This document shows, piece after piece, positions 34,862 through 42,962 of a stretch of DNA of 64,000 nucleotides. Location: contig NZ_JAPEPT010000004.1 in assembly GCF_026339995.1 (NCBI RefSeq), positions 496,001-560,000 of the forward strand, written 5' to 3'. Every line of letters starts with the position of its first letter. The stretch's first letter is position 1. This stretch comes from Streptomyces sp. NBC_01481. GTDB taxonomy: Bacteria > Actinomycetota > Actinomycetes > Streptomycetales > Streptomycetaceae. The notes under the pieces are model-generated. The model made no database searches, had not been told where the DNA came from, and saw nothing but the letters and a program-made list of their open reading frames with translations. The translations under genes were made by a program, and so were the position numbers.

Positions 34862-36144
34862 CGAGCGCGCCAAGCGCGAGGAACGCAAGGCCCAACGCGA
34901 AGGCGACGACGACGCCGAACGTGCCCGCACGCGCGGGCGACCCGCATTCAGCGGCCGCGCGTCCGAAGTGGTGGCCGTCACGTCGTGCGGCGCTCATTGA
35001 CGCTTTGTTGGCGCTCGTCGTGGTGCTCTTCGAAATCTATTTTCTTCACAACGATGTGTTGGAACTGATGCGGCAGCAATTCACGGTTGCCGCAGGCGTT
35101 GTCCTGGGTCTTGCGGCTGTCGGGAGTTTGGCGTTGGTGGCTCGGCGGCGCTATCCGGTGCTGGCCGGCCTTGTTGGCATCGCCCTGGTTGCGATGACGC
35201 CGAATGTGCCGCCGGTGGTGTTGCCGATTGCCGCGTATTCCGCCGTCCGGTACTGGCGGTATCGACGGGTCGGTGTCGTGATCGGTGTGCTGTCCCTTGC
35301 CGTGGCACTGCCTGTGGCCGTGGCCATCGGGGGCAAGCTGGACACATACGTGGGTCTTGACGATGTGCCCACGATGCTCCTGAACCAGGTGGTTGTCATG
35401 CTCGGGGCTGTGCTGCTGGGCATGTACGCCAGAGCACGGCAGAGGATCACCGAGAATTTGAGGGAACGCGCCGAGCGGATGGAGCGAGAGCAGCATCTGC
35501 TTGCCGCCCAGGTCCGGTTGGAGGAGCGGGCCCGTATCGCTCGTGAGATGCACGATGTGGTCGCGCACAGGGTGAGTCTCATGGTGGTGCACGCCGGTGC
35601 GCTGGAAGTCAGCCCCGGAGACGCGGAGCGGACGGAGCGGACCGCGAAGTTGATGGGGCAGACAGGTCGGCAGGCTCTGGACGAACTGCGTCAGATCCTG
35701 GGGGTGTTGCGGCTGGATGAGGCCGAGGAGGCTTCGGTAGTGCCTCAGCCGGTATTGGACGATCTGCCGGATCTCGTGGAGCAGTCCAGGTCGGCTGGGC
35801 TACGGGTAACACTTGAGGTGCGCGGGCGGCGCCGTCCCCTGGAAGGGATGGTCGAACGCACTCTGTATCGGCTCGTCCAGGAGGCGTTGACCAATGTTCA
35901 CAAGCATGCCGGCCGCGCGGTGACGCGTGTGCGGCTGCGGTACTTGCCGGATACGCTGCAGGTCGTCGTGGAAAATGACACCGCCTCGGCACCACCGCCG
36001 TCGCACCTGCCCAGCAGCGGCCACGGCCTGGCGGGGCTGCGGGAGCGGGTCACGATGGTGGGGGGGACGTTTGACGCCGGTCCCGTCCCGAGCGGCGGAT
36101 TTCGGGTCTCGGCGCGGATACCGGTGGAGAGGGCAGGGAGTTGA
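34858..36144 (+). CDS. Two-component sensor histidine kinase (HisKA_3/NarL type)
   Basis: Membrane kinase of 428 residues. Four to five hydrophobic helices occupy about residues 45-190, then a coiled region leads to the HisKA_3 dimerisation helix with phospho-acceptor His232 (RIAREMHDVVAHRVSLMVVH). The HATPase domain at about 325-425 has LVQEALTNVHKHA and GHGLAGLRERV. There is no large extracellular sensor loop, so it is probably an intramembrane-sensing kinase. It is coupled to the GNAT gene upstream and to the response regulator downstream by four-base overlaps. An ABC-2 exporter follows after 519 bp and is the likely output. Confidence 0.92.
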   Translation: MTSAPSARNARPNAKATTTPNVPARAGDPHSAAARPKWWPSRRAALIDALLALVVVLFEIYFLHNDVLELMRQQFTVAAGVVLGLAAVGSLALVARRRYPVLAGLVGIALVAMTPNVPPVVLPIAAYSAVRYWRYRRVGVVIGVLSLAVALPVAVAIGGKLDTYVGLDDVPTMLLNQVVVMLGAVLLGMYARARQRITENLRERAERMEREQHLLAAQVRLEERARIAREMHDVVAHRVSLMVVHAGALEVSPGDAERTERTAKLMGQTGRQALDELRQILGVLRLDEAEEASVVPQPVLDDLPDLVEQSRSAGLRVTLEVRGRRRPLEGMVERTLYRLVQEALTNVHKHAGRAVTRVRLRYLPDTLQVVVENDTASAPPPSHLPSSGHGLAGLRERVTMVGGTFDAGPVPSGGFRVSARIPVERAGS

Positions 36145-36788
36145 GCATCGCCGTTCTCCTCGTTGACGACGAGGAACTCGTTCGGGTCGGCATCAAAACG
36201 ACCCTGGAAGCCGACCCCGATATGTCGGTGGTCGCCGAAGCGGCCGATGGGGCCGCCGCGCTGAGCCTGGTCCTGTCCCACCAGCCTGACGTCGTCGTGA
36301 TGGACATCAGGATGCGGGGCATGGACGGTCTGACCGCCACTCGCAGGATCAGCGACTTGCCAAGGCCCCCGAAGGTGGTGGTGCTCACGACGTTCGACGT
36401 CGACGAGTACGTCTACGACGCGTTGCGAGCGGGGGCTGCCGGCTTCCTTCTCAAGGACACGCCGCCACGCGACCTCGCCCGAGCGGTCAAGCTCATCCAC
36501 CATGGCGAAGCGATGCTGGCACCCTCCGTCACTCGGCGGCTGATCACGAAATTCGCCCGTCGCGGTCCCACCGCCGAGTCCCGTGACCGGATCGCCGGAC
36601 TGACTGACCGCGAGCGTGCGGTGTGGCGTCTCGTCTCCCAGGGCTTGTCCAATGCCGAGATCGGCTCGGCGCTGCATCTGGCCGAGGCGACGGTGAAGAC
36701 GCACGTACGAGGGCTTCTCACCAAGCTCGACTGCAACAGGGTCCAAGCCGCCGTCCTCGCCCACGAAGTGGGACTGCTGGACGAGTGA
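36141..36788 (+). CDS. NarL/LuxR-family response regulator (TTG start)
   Basis: Response regulator of 215 residues: receiver domain with acidic pocket LLVDDEE, phospho-acceptor Asp55 (VVVMDIRMRGMDG), Thr in VVLTTFD and Lys in LKDTPPRDL. A C-terminal LuxR HTH has LTDRERAVWRLVSQGLSNAE and ATVKTHVRGLLTKL. The start is TTG within TTGA overlapping the kinase stop; GAGAGGG lies 7 bases upstream. TTG may keep its level below that of the kinase. It probably controls the downstream ABC exporter. Confidence 0.92.
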   Translation: MSIAVLLVDDEELVRVGIKTTLEADPDMSVVAEAADGAAALSLVLSHQPDVVVMDIRMRGMDGLTATRRISDLPRPPKVVVLTTFDVDEYVYDALRAGAAGFLLKDTPPRDLARAVKLIHHGEAMLAPSVTRRLITKFARRGPTAESRDRIAGLTDRERAVWRLVSQGLSNAEIGSALHLAEATVKTHVRGLLTKLDCNRVQAAVLAHEVGLLDE

Positions 36789-36834
36789 TCGCAGCCCTCC
36801 AATCGGGGACCGAACGGCCGTCGCACGATTTCCC

Positions 36835-36871
36835 GTGGCAGCGTGGCAGCGTGGCAGCGTGGCAGCGTGGC
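36835..36871 (+). repeat. GTGGCAGC octamer repeat in a gene-free gap
   Basis: Four exact GTGGCAGC units plus GTGGC in the 519 bp gap 36789-37307 between the response regulator and the ABC ATPase. The rest of the gap has no frame I can support. A hairpin-like CCCTCCGCCTTCAGGTGAGGG near 37164 vaguely recalls IS200/IS605 ends. Confidence 0.85.
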
Positions 36872-37307
36872 GCCTGGGGTACGCGGGACCCGGGCCGACC
36901 GGCCGCTCCCAAGCGTGAGCCTTGTTCCGGCCACCTCATTCCCGGATCCAGCGGCTGCCAGTGCGCGACACACAGGACATCCCGCGCTGCGCAGAAGCGG
37001 GAAACGCGTCGATGGACCCGCGGTTCCTGTCCCGTTCGCGGTCCTTCTGGACGCCGCGGCTCGCCCGGCAACCGACCGACACAGCCGTGTTACTTCGAGG
37101 ATCCGGTACCGCTCCTGACCTGCCCCGAGCCTCGCCAGGGGGGCGCACCTTCGGGTGGACAAGCCCTCCGCCTTCAGGTGAGGGAATCCGGCGTGCGCGG
37201 GCAACTCAGGGGTGATGAATCGAGAACCCGCGGACGATCCGTCGCGCGCACCGCGCAACTTACCGTGGCTTGTCAGCAGATGTGGCGACAGAGAACGCGG
37301 AGAAACG

Positions 37308-38225
37308 ATGATCGAAGTACGCGATCTGACCAAACGGTTCGGCGACAAGGTGGCAGTCGATCGTATGGGCTTCACTGCCCAACCGGGACGGGTCACCGGA
37401 TTCCTGGGAGCCAACGGGTCAGGCAAAACCACGACGATGAGGATGATCCTCGGGCTGGACCACCCGACCTGCGGGCAAGCCCTGGTCAGAGGGCGTCCCT
37501 TCCCCACGCTGCGTAGCCCGCTGCGGGAGGTGGGAGCCATGCTCGACGCACGATCGGTCGACCCCGCCCGCACAGCCCGCAACCACCTCCGGTGGCTGGC
37601 GCAGAGCAACGCCATTCCCCTGCGCAGGGTCGATGAAGTCCTCGGCACAGTGGGGCTGACCCACGCCGCGGCCATACGGACGGGATCCTTCTCACTCGGC
37701 ATGGCACAGCGTCTCGGCATCGCCGGAGCACTTCTCGGCGACCCGGAGGTGCTGCTGCTCGACGAGCCGGTCAACGGACTCGACGTTGAGGGCATCCTGT
37801 GGCTCCGCACCCTTCTGAAGGGCTTCGCGACCGAAGGCCGCACGGTGTTCGTCTCCAGCCATTTGATGGGCGAAATGGAGCACATCGCTCAGGACCTTGT
37901 GATCGTCGGTCGCGGCAGACTCCTCGCCGAAACGTCGGCATCCCATCTTCTCAGCAGCGGGACGACTCGAACGGTCCACGTGCGGTCCTCGGACACCGGC
38001 CGACTGGCCGAACTGCTGACCGCTGCGGGCGCTGGGCTCACTCGCGAGGGGGAATCGCTGCTCATCACCGGCCTGACCAGCGAACGGGTCGCGGATGTGG
38101 CAGCGCGGGCGGGCGTGCGCCTGCACCAGTTGAGCACCAGGCAGGCCACCCTCGAAGACATGTATCTCGAACTTACCCGAGACAGCACCGAATACCGCAG
38201 CGACAGCCTCCCCGCACGCGCTTGA
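37308..38225 (+). CDS. ABC-2 type exporter ATP-binding protein
   Basis: ATPase of 305 residues. Walker A is GANGSGKTTTMR (about residue 34), the signature is the variant SFSLGMAQRLGIA, Walker B is VLLLDEPVNGLD, and the switch His is in VFVSSHLMGEM. The C-terminal 80 residues form the extension usual in drug or lantibiotic-immunity exporters. The ATG (MIEVRDLTKRFGD) has GGAG at 6 bases. It is followed by its permease after 32 bp. Upstream lies the two-component system, a pairing often seen for antibiotic- or lipid-II-responsive exporters. Confidence 0.92.
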   Translation: MIEVRDLTKRFGDKVAVDRMGFTAQPGRVTGFLGANGSGKTTTMRMILGLDHPTCGQALVRGRPFPTLRSPLREVGAMLDARSVDPARTARNHLRWLAQSNAIPLRRVDEVLGTVGLTHAAAIRTGSFSLGMAQRLGIAGALLGDPEVLLLDEPVNGLDVEGILWLRTLLKGFATEGRTVFVSSHLMGEMEHIAQDLVIVGRGRLLAETSASHLLSSGTTRTVHVRSSDTGRLAELLTAAGAGLTREGESLLITGLTSERVADVAARAGVRLHQLSTRQATLEDMYLELTRDSTEYRSDSLPARA

Positions 38226-38257
38226 ACCGCGACCCGATATTGACGGAGTTGAACACC

Positions 38258-39061
38258 GTGACACACGCCGCATCGTCCACCGGACGCCGACCTACAGCCG
38301 TTGACTCCGGGGTACCGCACCTGGGCCACGCCATCCAAGCGGAGTGGACGAAAATCCGATCGGTTCGCGCCCTATGGCTCCCGCTGGTCGCTGCCGTTGT
38401 TCTCGCCGTCTCATTCGTGACACTCTCCGTCGCAACCAAGAACCCCATGTACTCCACGGGTATCCAGAAGGCGCTGGATACCTCCAACAAGAGCTTTCTG
38501 CTCACCCAGCTTGCGGTGATGGCGACGGCGGCCTGCGCCATCACCAGAGAATACGGAGCCAACGGCATCCACACGTCGCTGCTGGCCGTGCCGCGGCGCG
38601 GGCGGTTCTTCACAGCCAAGCTCATTGTCGTGGTGACACTGGCAACCATCACCGGACTGTTGATGAGCGCGCCGTCGGTAGCGATCGTCTTCGGCTCGCT
38701 CGATATCCAGGGAAGCATCACCGACACGGCCGTTGTCCGGGCCGTGATCGGTGCGGCGCTCTATACCGGAGTGCTGGCGCTGCTCTCCCTCGCGATCGGT
38801 GCCATCGTGCGGAGCACCGCCACCAGTATCACGTTGTCGATTGGGCTCTTCTCCGTTCTACCCACGACCCTCGCGATGATCCAGTCCGACATGATCGGGA
38901 AGGCGGCGGAATTTTTGCCCACTAATGCCGGAATGAAGCTCCTAGGAGTGGAGTCCGGCGGCGCAGCCCTCGGCCCGTGGACCGGCTTCGCCGTGATGTG
39001 CGTCTGGGCCGCGGCTGCCACGATCACCGCTGGCTTCCTGCTGCACAAGAGAGACGCATGA
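38258..39061 (+). CDS. ABC-2 type exporter permease
   Basis: Membrane protein of 267 residues with six hydrophobic helices and the IQAEWTKIRSVRALW cytoplasmic lead-in typical of Streptomyces ABC-2 permeases. Helices include LWLPLVAAVVLAVSFVTL, AAATITAGFLL at the C-terminus and four between. The GTG start (VTHAASSTG) has GGAG at 9 bases. Forms a pump with the preceding ATPase; substrate unknown. Confidence 0.88.
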   Translation: MTHAASSTGRRPTAVDSGVPHLGHAIQAEWTKIRSVRALWLPLVAAVVLAVSFVTLSVATKNPMYSTGIQKALDTSNKSFLLTQLAVMATAACAITREYGANGIHTSLLAVPRRGRFFTAKLIVVVTLATITGLLMSAPSVAIVFGSLDIQGSITDTAVVRAVIGAALYTGVLALLSLAIGAIVRSTATSITLSIGLFSVLPTTLAMIQSDMIGKAAEFLPTNAGMKLLGVESGGAALGPWTGFAVMCVWAAAATITAGFLLHKRDA

Positions 39062-39253
39062 ATCCGGACGCGCGTCATTTTCGAGTGCGGTGCGAGGATG
39101 GGCCTATTCCCCAACGAGCTCCGCGTCAGGGACAGTTCAGCATGAGCGCCGCGCGACCCGGCTGGCTTCGGTCAAACCGATTCAGTGGAGCAGCAACGCT
39201 GGTCCAGCAACAGATATTGGCAGAACATCCAGATGCAGCCTAACGTCCCCACC

Positions 39254-39784
39254 ATGGTCCACAGAATCGAACCTCCGTCAGAACCCCCGGTGACCCTCAG
39301 CAACCCAGCCGAACTGCTGACCGGCTACCTCGACTTCTACCGAGACGCCGTGCTGCGCAAGCTGGAGGGAATGTCCGACACGGAGCTACGACACAGCCGG
39401 CTGCCTTCCGGCTGGGCACCACTCGGCCTGCTCAAACACTTGGCCTACGTAGAGCTGCGCTGGCTGCGGTGGGGGTTTGCCGGCGAACACATCAAAGAGC
39501 CTTGGGGTGACGTCAAAGTCAGCCGCGAACCATGGCACATCGATTCGACCGAGACCTTCGACGACATCAGGACGTTTTTTCAGGAGCAGTGCGCGCGCTC
39601 TCGCAGCATCGTCGCTGGGGCACGGTTGGAGGACAACGCAGCCACGCTTGGTGGGCGCGTTCCGGCCGAAGAAGATTGCCCGACGCTGATCTGGATCCTC
39701 TTTCATCTCCTCCAGGAGTACGCCCGGCACGTCGGGCACCTGGACATCGCACGTGAACTCGCCGATGGCGTCATCGGCGAATAG
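39254..39784 (+). CDS. DinB/DUF664 family protein
   Basis: Four-helix-bundle protein of 176 residues of the DinB superfamily (DUF664). The metal triad is recognisable: His in LGLLKHLAYVELRW near residue 60, and two His in QEYARHVGHLDIARE near residue 160. Relatives include mycothiol- or bacillithiol-dependent transferases, so a thiol-transfer role is possible but not shown. Start uncertain: ATG 39254 is used, though longer and shorter starts exist and none has a strong SD. The 190 bp before it shows no other gene. Confidence 0.8.
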   Translation: MVHRIEPPSEPPVTLSNPAELLTGYLDFYRDAVLRKLEGMSDTELRHSRLPSGWAPLGLLKHLAYVELRWLRWGFAGEHIKEPWGDVKVSREPWHIDSTETFDDIRTFFQEQCARSRSIVAGARLEDNAATLGGRVPAEEDCPTLIWILFHLLQEYARHVGHLDIARELADGVIGE

Positions 39785-39785
39785 C

Positions 39786-39930
39786 CGGGTGCGATCGCGG
39801 GCTCGGGCCACCGCGTGCCGCGCAGCCGCTTGCGCAGATCGTCAAGGTCCGCCTCGGGACAGGCAATTCGCCACGGTCTGACCGTGTCGGGCCCGGCGCC
39901 GCGTCCCGAATCGTGGCGGGAATGAGGCAT
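39786..39930 (-). pseudogene. Epoxide hydrolase N-terminal fragment
   Basis: The start and first 45 or so residues of an epoxide hydrolase N-terminal (EHN) domain remain: VRPWRIACPEADLDDLRKRL then RGTRWPEPA, with AAAGGAC ahead of the ATG. After APG the match ends and the frame runs antisense into the DinB gene to a stop at 39703. The whole alpha/beta hydrolase domain is gone, so this is a 3' deletion. Confidence 0.6.
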
Positions 39931-39980
39931 GGTGCAGTCCTTTCATGGTGCGGGTTGTCGCAGACAGCGCCGAGCCAGAT

Positions 39981-41057
39981 TCAGTCGTGGGAGCGGTGTC
40001 CGGGGCGGAGCAGGGCTTCGATGCCGGGGCGGGTGTCGCCCACGACTCGCTCGCAGTTGGCAGCCTCCGCGGCCGGGCTGAAGGTCTGGTCCTGAGTGGC
40101 CGCGCGGCGGGCGACCGCCGCCGCGGTATCGGCGGTCACGAGGTCCGCGTTGATCGCCGCCGCTGCCTGCACACCGGAGGCCGCGGCCACGGCGACACCG
40201 GCCATGAGGTCGGTGACATTGCCCGCCACCCACACTCCCGGGACGCCGGTGAAACCGCTCGCGTCCGATTCCACGTAACTGCCCACGCCCAGGGGGTGTT
40301 CCACGCCTGCCAGGCCAAGACCCGACAGCACGTCACCGCGCGCCTCGAAGCGCGGCGCCACCGCCAGGGCCCGCACGGGCACACGCGTACCCGAAGCCAG
40401 CCGCACTCCGGTGAGACGGTCGTCGTCGACATCGAGCCCGACCACCTCGCCGTCGACCACGGCGATACCGCGCGCGGCCAGCTGCTCCCGCTGTTCCTCG
40501 GCCGGGTTGCCCGCGGTGTGCAGGAACACGCTCACATCCGCCGACCACTGCCGGAACAACAACGCCTGGTGCACTGCCCCCGGACCGGTCGCCAGCACAC
40601 CGATCGGCGTGTCGCGCACCTCCCAGCCATGGCAGTACGGGCAGTGCAGTACGTCACGGCCCCACAGCTCGCGCAGGCCGGGGACGTCGGGAAGCTCATC
40701 GACCAGCCCTGTGGTCACCAGCAGACGCCGCGCGCCGTAACTCCGGCCGCTCGCTGTGTCGACGACGAAGCGTTCGCCGGTACGACGGGCGCCGGTGACC
40801 AGATCCGGCACGATCTGCCCGCCGTATCCGGTGACCTCCTCCTGGCCGGCCCGCAACAGCTCGCCCGGCGCGAGGCCGTCCCGGGAGAGGAATCCGTGAA
40901 CCCCGGAGGCGGGAGCGTTGCGCGGTTCCCCGGAGTCGACCACCAGCACCGAACGCCTGGCCCGGGCCAGAGTCAGCGCCGCCGACAGCCCGGCCACGCC
41001 GCCCCCGACCACCACAACATCCAGATCAGCGATGTCTCGCTTGTTCATCTCAGTCAT
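39981..41057 (-). CDS. NAD(P)/FAD-dependent oxidoreductase, thioredoxin-reductase-like
   Basis: Flavoprotein of 358 residues with the two-dinucleotide fold. FAD motif VVVGGGVAGLSAALTLARA, redox pair CPYC in VLHCPYCHGWEV near residue 135, the NAD(P) half GVLATGPGAVHQALLFRQW (partly degenerate) and the final VPGVWVAGNVTD motif. CPYC differs from the CATC/CAVC of true thioredoxin reductases, and no trxA is adjacent. It belongs to the TrxR-like group that includes holomycin/gliotoxin-type dithiol oxidases and many orphan enzymes. It has a C-terminal extension of about 40 residues. Start is the ATG giving MTEMNKRD. Confidence 0.82.
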   Translation of the reverse strand: MTEMNKRDIADLDVVVVGGGVAGLSAALTLARARRSVLVVDSGEPRNAPASGVHGFLSRDGLAPGELLRAGQEEVTGYGGQIVPDLVTGARRTGERFVVDTASGRSYGARRLLVTTGLVDELPDVPGLRELWGRDVLHCPYCHGWEVRDTPIGVLATGPGAVHQALLFRQWSADVSVFLHTAGNPAEEQREQLAARGIAVVDGEVVGLDVDDDRLTGVRLASGTRVPVRALAVAPRFEARGDVLSGLGLAGVEHPLGVGSYVESDASGFTGVPGVWVAGNVTDLMAGVAVAAASGVQAAAAINADLVTADTAAAVARRAATQDQTFSPAAEAANCERVVGDTRPGIEALLRPGHRSHD

Positions 41058-41246
41058 GCCGACACCCTGCGTCCGACGCGATGGGCACGGCAATGTTCCT
41101 TGCCGTTTCAGCAAGGAGGAATCGGTATGAGGTGACGGGTCTCGGCCAGCGGGGGCGTAATGACGTCACATGGCGCCTCTGGGGGAACCGAAGGAACTGC
41201 CGGGCTTGTCTGGATCTACGAACGCTGGTCGTCGTCAGAGGAGAGA

Positions 41247-42173
41247 GTGATCTTGGAGAGCTTCACAACGCGCCCGAGCCGCCGCGCAATTCTGACCCTG
41301 GGTGCCGCGACGGCACTGGCTGTTGCTGTGTCCACGGACGCTCAGGCCTCGGCGGTGCCGCCCGGCGCGGGGGACGACATTTCCCGGGCCCTGGGCAACC
41401 TTGAACGGGAGCACTCCGCTCGGCTCGGTGTCTTCGCGCGCAACACGGTCACCGGCAGGAGCGTCCTGCACCGCGCGGACGAGCTCTTTCCGATCTGCTC
41501 GGTCTTCAAGACGATTGCCGCCGCTGCCGTCCTCAGAGACCTCGACCGGCACGGCGAATTCCTCGCCAAGTGCATCCGGTACACCGAGAAAGATGTCGCC
41601 GACTCCGGCTATGCCCCCATCACGGGCACGCCCGAGCACCTGGCAAACGGCATGACAGTGCGCGAACTGTGCGCGGCCGCCATCGAATACAGCGACAACA
41701 CCGCGGCGAACCTCCTGCTCCACGAACTCGGTGGCCCGACGGCCGTCACCTGCTTCTGCCGCTCGATCGGGGACCGGACGACCCGGCTCGACCGGTGGGA
41801 GCCCAAGCTGAACTCGGCCGAACCATGGCGCGTGACAGACACCACGAGCCCGGGCGCCATCGGGCGGACCTACGCCCGGCTCGTACTCGGCAACGCACTC
41901 GCGCCCCGGGACCGGCAGCAGCTGACCGCATGGCTGCTCGCCAACACCACCAGCGGGTCTCGCTTCCGCGCAGGCCTCCCCAAGGACTGGACCCTCGCGG
42001 ACAAGACGGGCACAGGCGACTACGGGACCACCAACGACGTCGGCGTCGCCTGGACGCCCGACGGGGCACCCATCGTGCTGGCCGTCCTCTCCACCAAGCA
42101 CGACGCCCGCTCACCGGCGGACGAACCGCTCGTCGCCAAGACCGCGGAATTGCTGGCGGCAGCACTCGCATGA
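41247..42173 (+). CDS. Class A beta-lactamase with twin-arginine signal
   Basis: Exported serine beta-lactamase of 308 residues. All four class A boxes are present: Ser85-x-x-Lys in ICSVFKTIA, the SDN loop in YSDNTAANLLL, the omega-loop Glu in WEPKLNSAEPW, and KTGTGDYG. The residue before the active Ser is Cys, as in several actinomycete and carbapenemase-group enzymes. The N-terminal RPSRRAILTLGAATALAVAV is a Tat-type signal ending near AQASA. The GTG start has GAGGAGA upstream. Spectrum cannot be inferred. Streptomyces often carry such chromosomal enzymes without a clinical role. Confidence 0.92.
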   Translation: MILESFTTRPSRRAILTLGAATALAVAVSTDAQASAVPPGAGDDISRALGNLEREHSARLGVFARNTVTGRSVLHRADELFPICSVFKTIAAAAVLRDLDRHGEFLAKCIRYTEKDVADSGYAPITGTPEHLANGMTVRELCAAAIEYSDNTAANLLLHELGGPTAVTCFCRSIGDRTTRLDRWEPKLNSAEPWRVTDTTSPGAIGRTYARLVLGNALAPRDRQQLTAWLLANTTSGSRFRAGLPKDWTLADKTGTGDYGTTNDVGVAWTPDGAPIVLAVLSTKHDARSPADEPLVAKTAELLAAALA

Positions 42174-42234
42174 CGGGGGCGGCGGGCGCCCGGCGCCCCA
42201 CGTTGGAGCACCGGGCCCGAGATATCGTGCGGTC

Positions 42235-42792
42235 GTGACCGGTTCTGCCCAGAGCCCATTGCTCTTCCTCGACGTGGACGGACCACTCATTCCCTTCGGC
42301 GCGCCGGAGCGGTATCCGGACGGGTATCCGACCTATCACTCGGGTTCCGACCCACTGGGCGCCGACTCCCATCCACTTGTGGCCAGGATCAATCCCGAGC
42401 ACGGACCCCGATTGACGGCGCTGCCGTGCGAACTGGTCTGGGCCACGACATGGATGGGCGACGCGAACGAGTGCATCGCCCCGCGGATCGGGCTGCCGCA
42501 GTTGCCGGCGGTGATCTGGCCGGAGCCGTCCGAGGCTGATGAGCGGGACGCGAGGAAAGGGCTGCACTGGAAAACCCGCGCCCTCGTCGACTGGGCCGCT
42601 GGGCGCTCATTCGTCTGGGTCGACGACGAGATCACTGACACGGATCGGCTCTGGGTGTCGACACACCATCGAGGACGGGCCCTGCTTCATTGTGTCGACC
42701 CTCGCCAGGGCCTCAGCGACGCGGACTTCGCCGCTCTCGACGAGTGGCTGCGAGGGACTCACGGGACGCCGACATCGCGTGGCGTGACGTAA
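42235..42792 (+). CDS. HAD-like hydrolase domain protein
   Basis: Protein of 185 residues with HAD motif I LLFLDVDGPLIP at the N-terminus, a central ELVWATTWMGDANE (motif II-like Thr) and a late FVWVDDEITDTD acidic motif. No cap domain of note. It resembles the Streptomyces HAD-domain hypotheticals of about 180 residues that have no assigned substrate. GTG start. A 13 bp inverted repeat follows. Confidence 0.75.
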   Translation: MTGSAQSPLLFLDVDGPLIPFGAPERYPDGYPTYHSGSDPLGADSHPLVARINPEHGPRLTALPCELVWATTWMGDANECIAPRIGLPQLPAVIWPEPSEADERDARKGLHWKTRALVDWAAGRSFVWVDDEITDTDRLWVSTHHRGRALLHCVDPRQGLSDADFAALDEWLRGTHGTPTSRGVT

Positions 42793-42807
42793 GGCCGCCC
42801 GAGAGGC

Positions 42808-42835
42808 AGAGTGTTCGGCGCACGCCGAACACTCT
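42808..42835 (+). terminator. 13 bp perfect inverted repeat
   Basis: AGAGTGTTCGGCG and its exact complement separated by only CA, 15 bp after the HAD stop. Most simply a terminator for the HAD gene. The near-zero loop would also suit an operator for the glycosyltransferase gene that starts 128 bp downstream. Confidence 0.6.
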
Positions 42836-42962
42836 CTCCGTGATGGCATCGGGGCCCACGGTGAGTGGGGGGAGGCAACCTCTGCGGCCCGCCGACCATC
42901 CTCCATACGCGACGAGTTGCACCGCTACGCAGCCCGCCCAGCACCTCAGCGCATGGAGAGAG

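Noticed and set aside
37150..37200. IS200/IS605-like end hairpin
   Set aside because: Only a short imperfect CCCTCC...GAGGG resemblance; no transposase remnant or partner end found.
39142..39243. 33-residue frame upstream of the DinB gene
   Set aside because: Poor codon bias and only a loose AGGGA upstream; likely chance.
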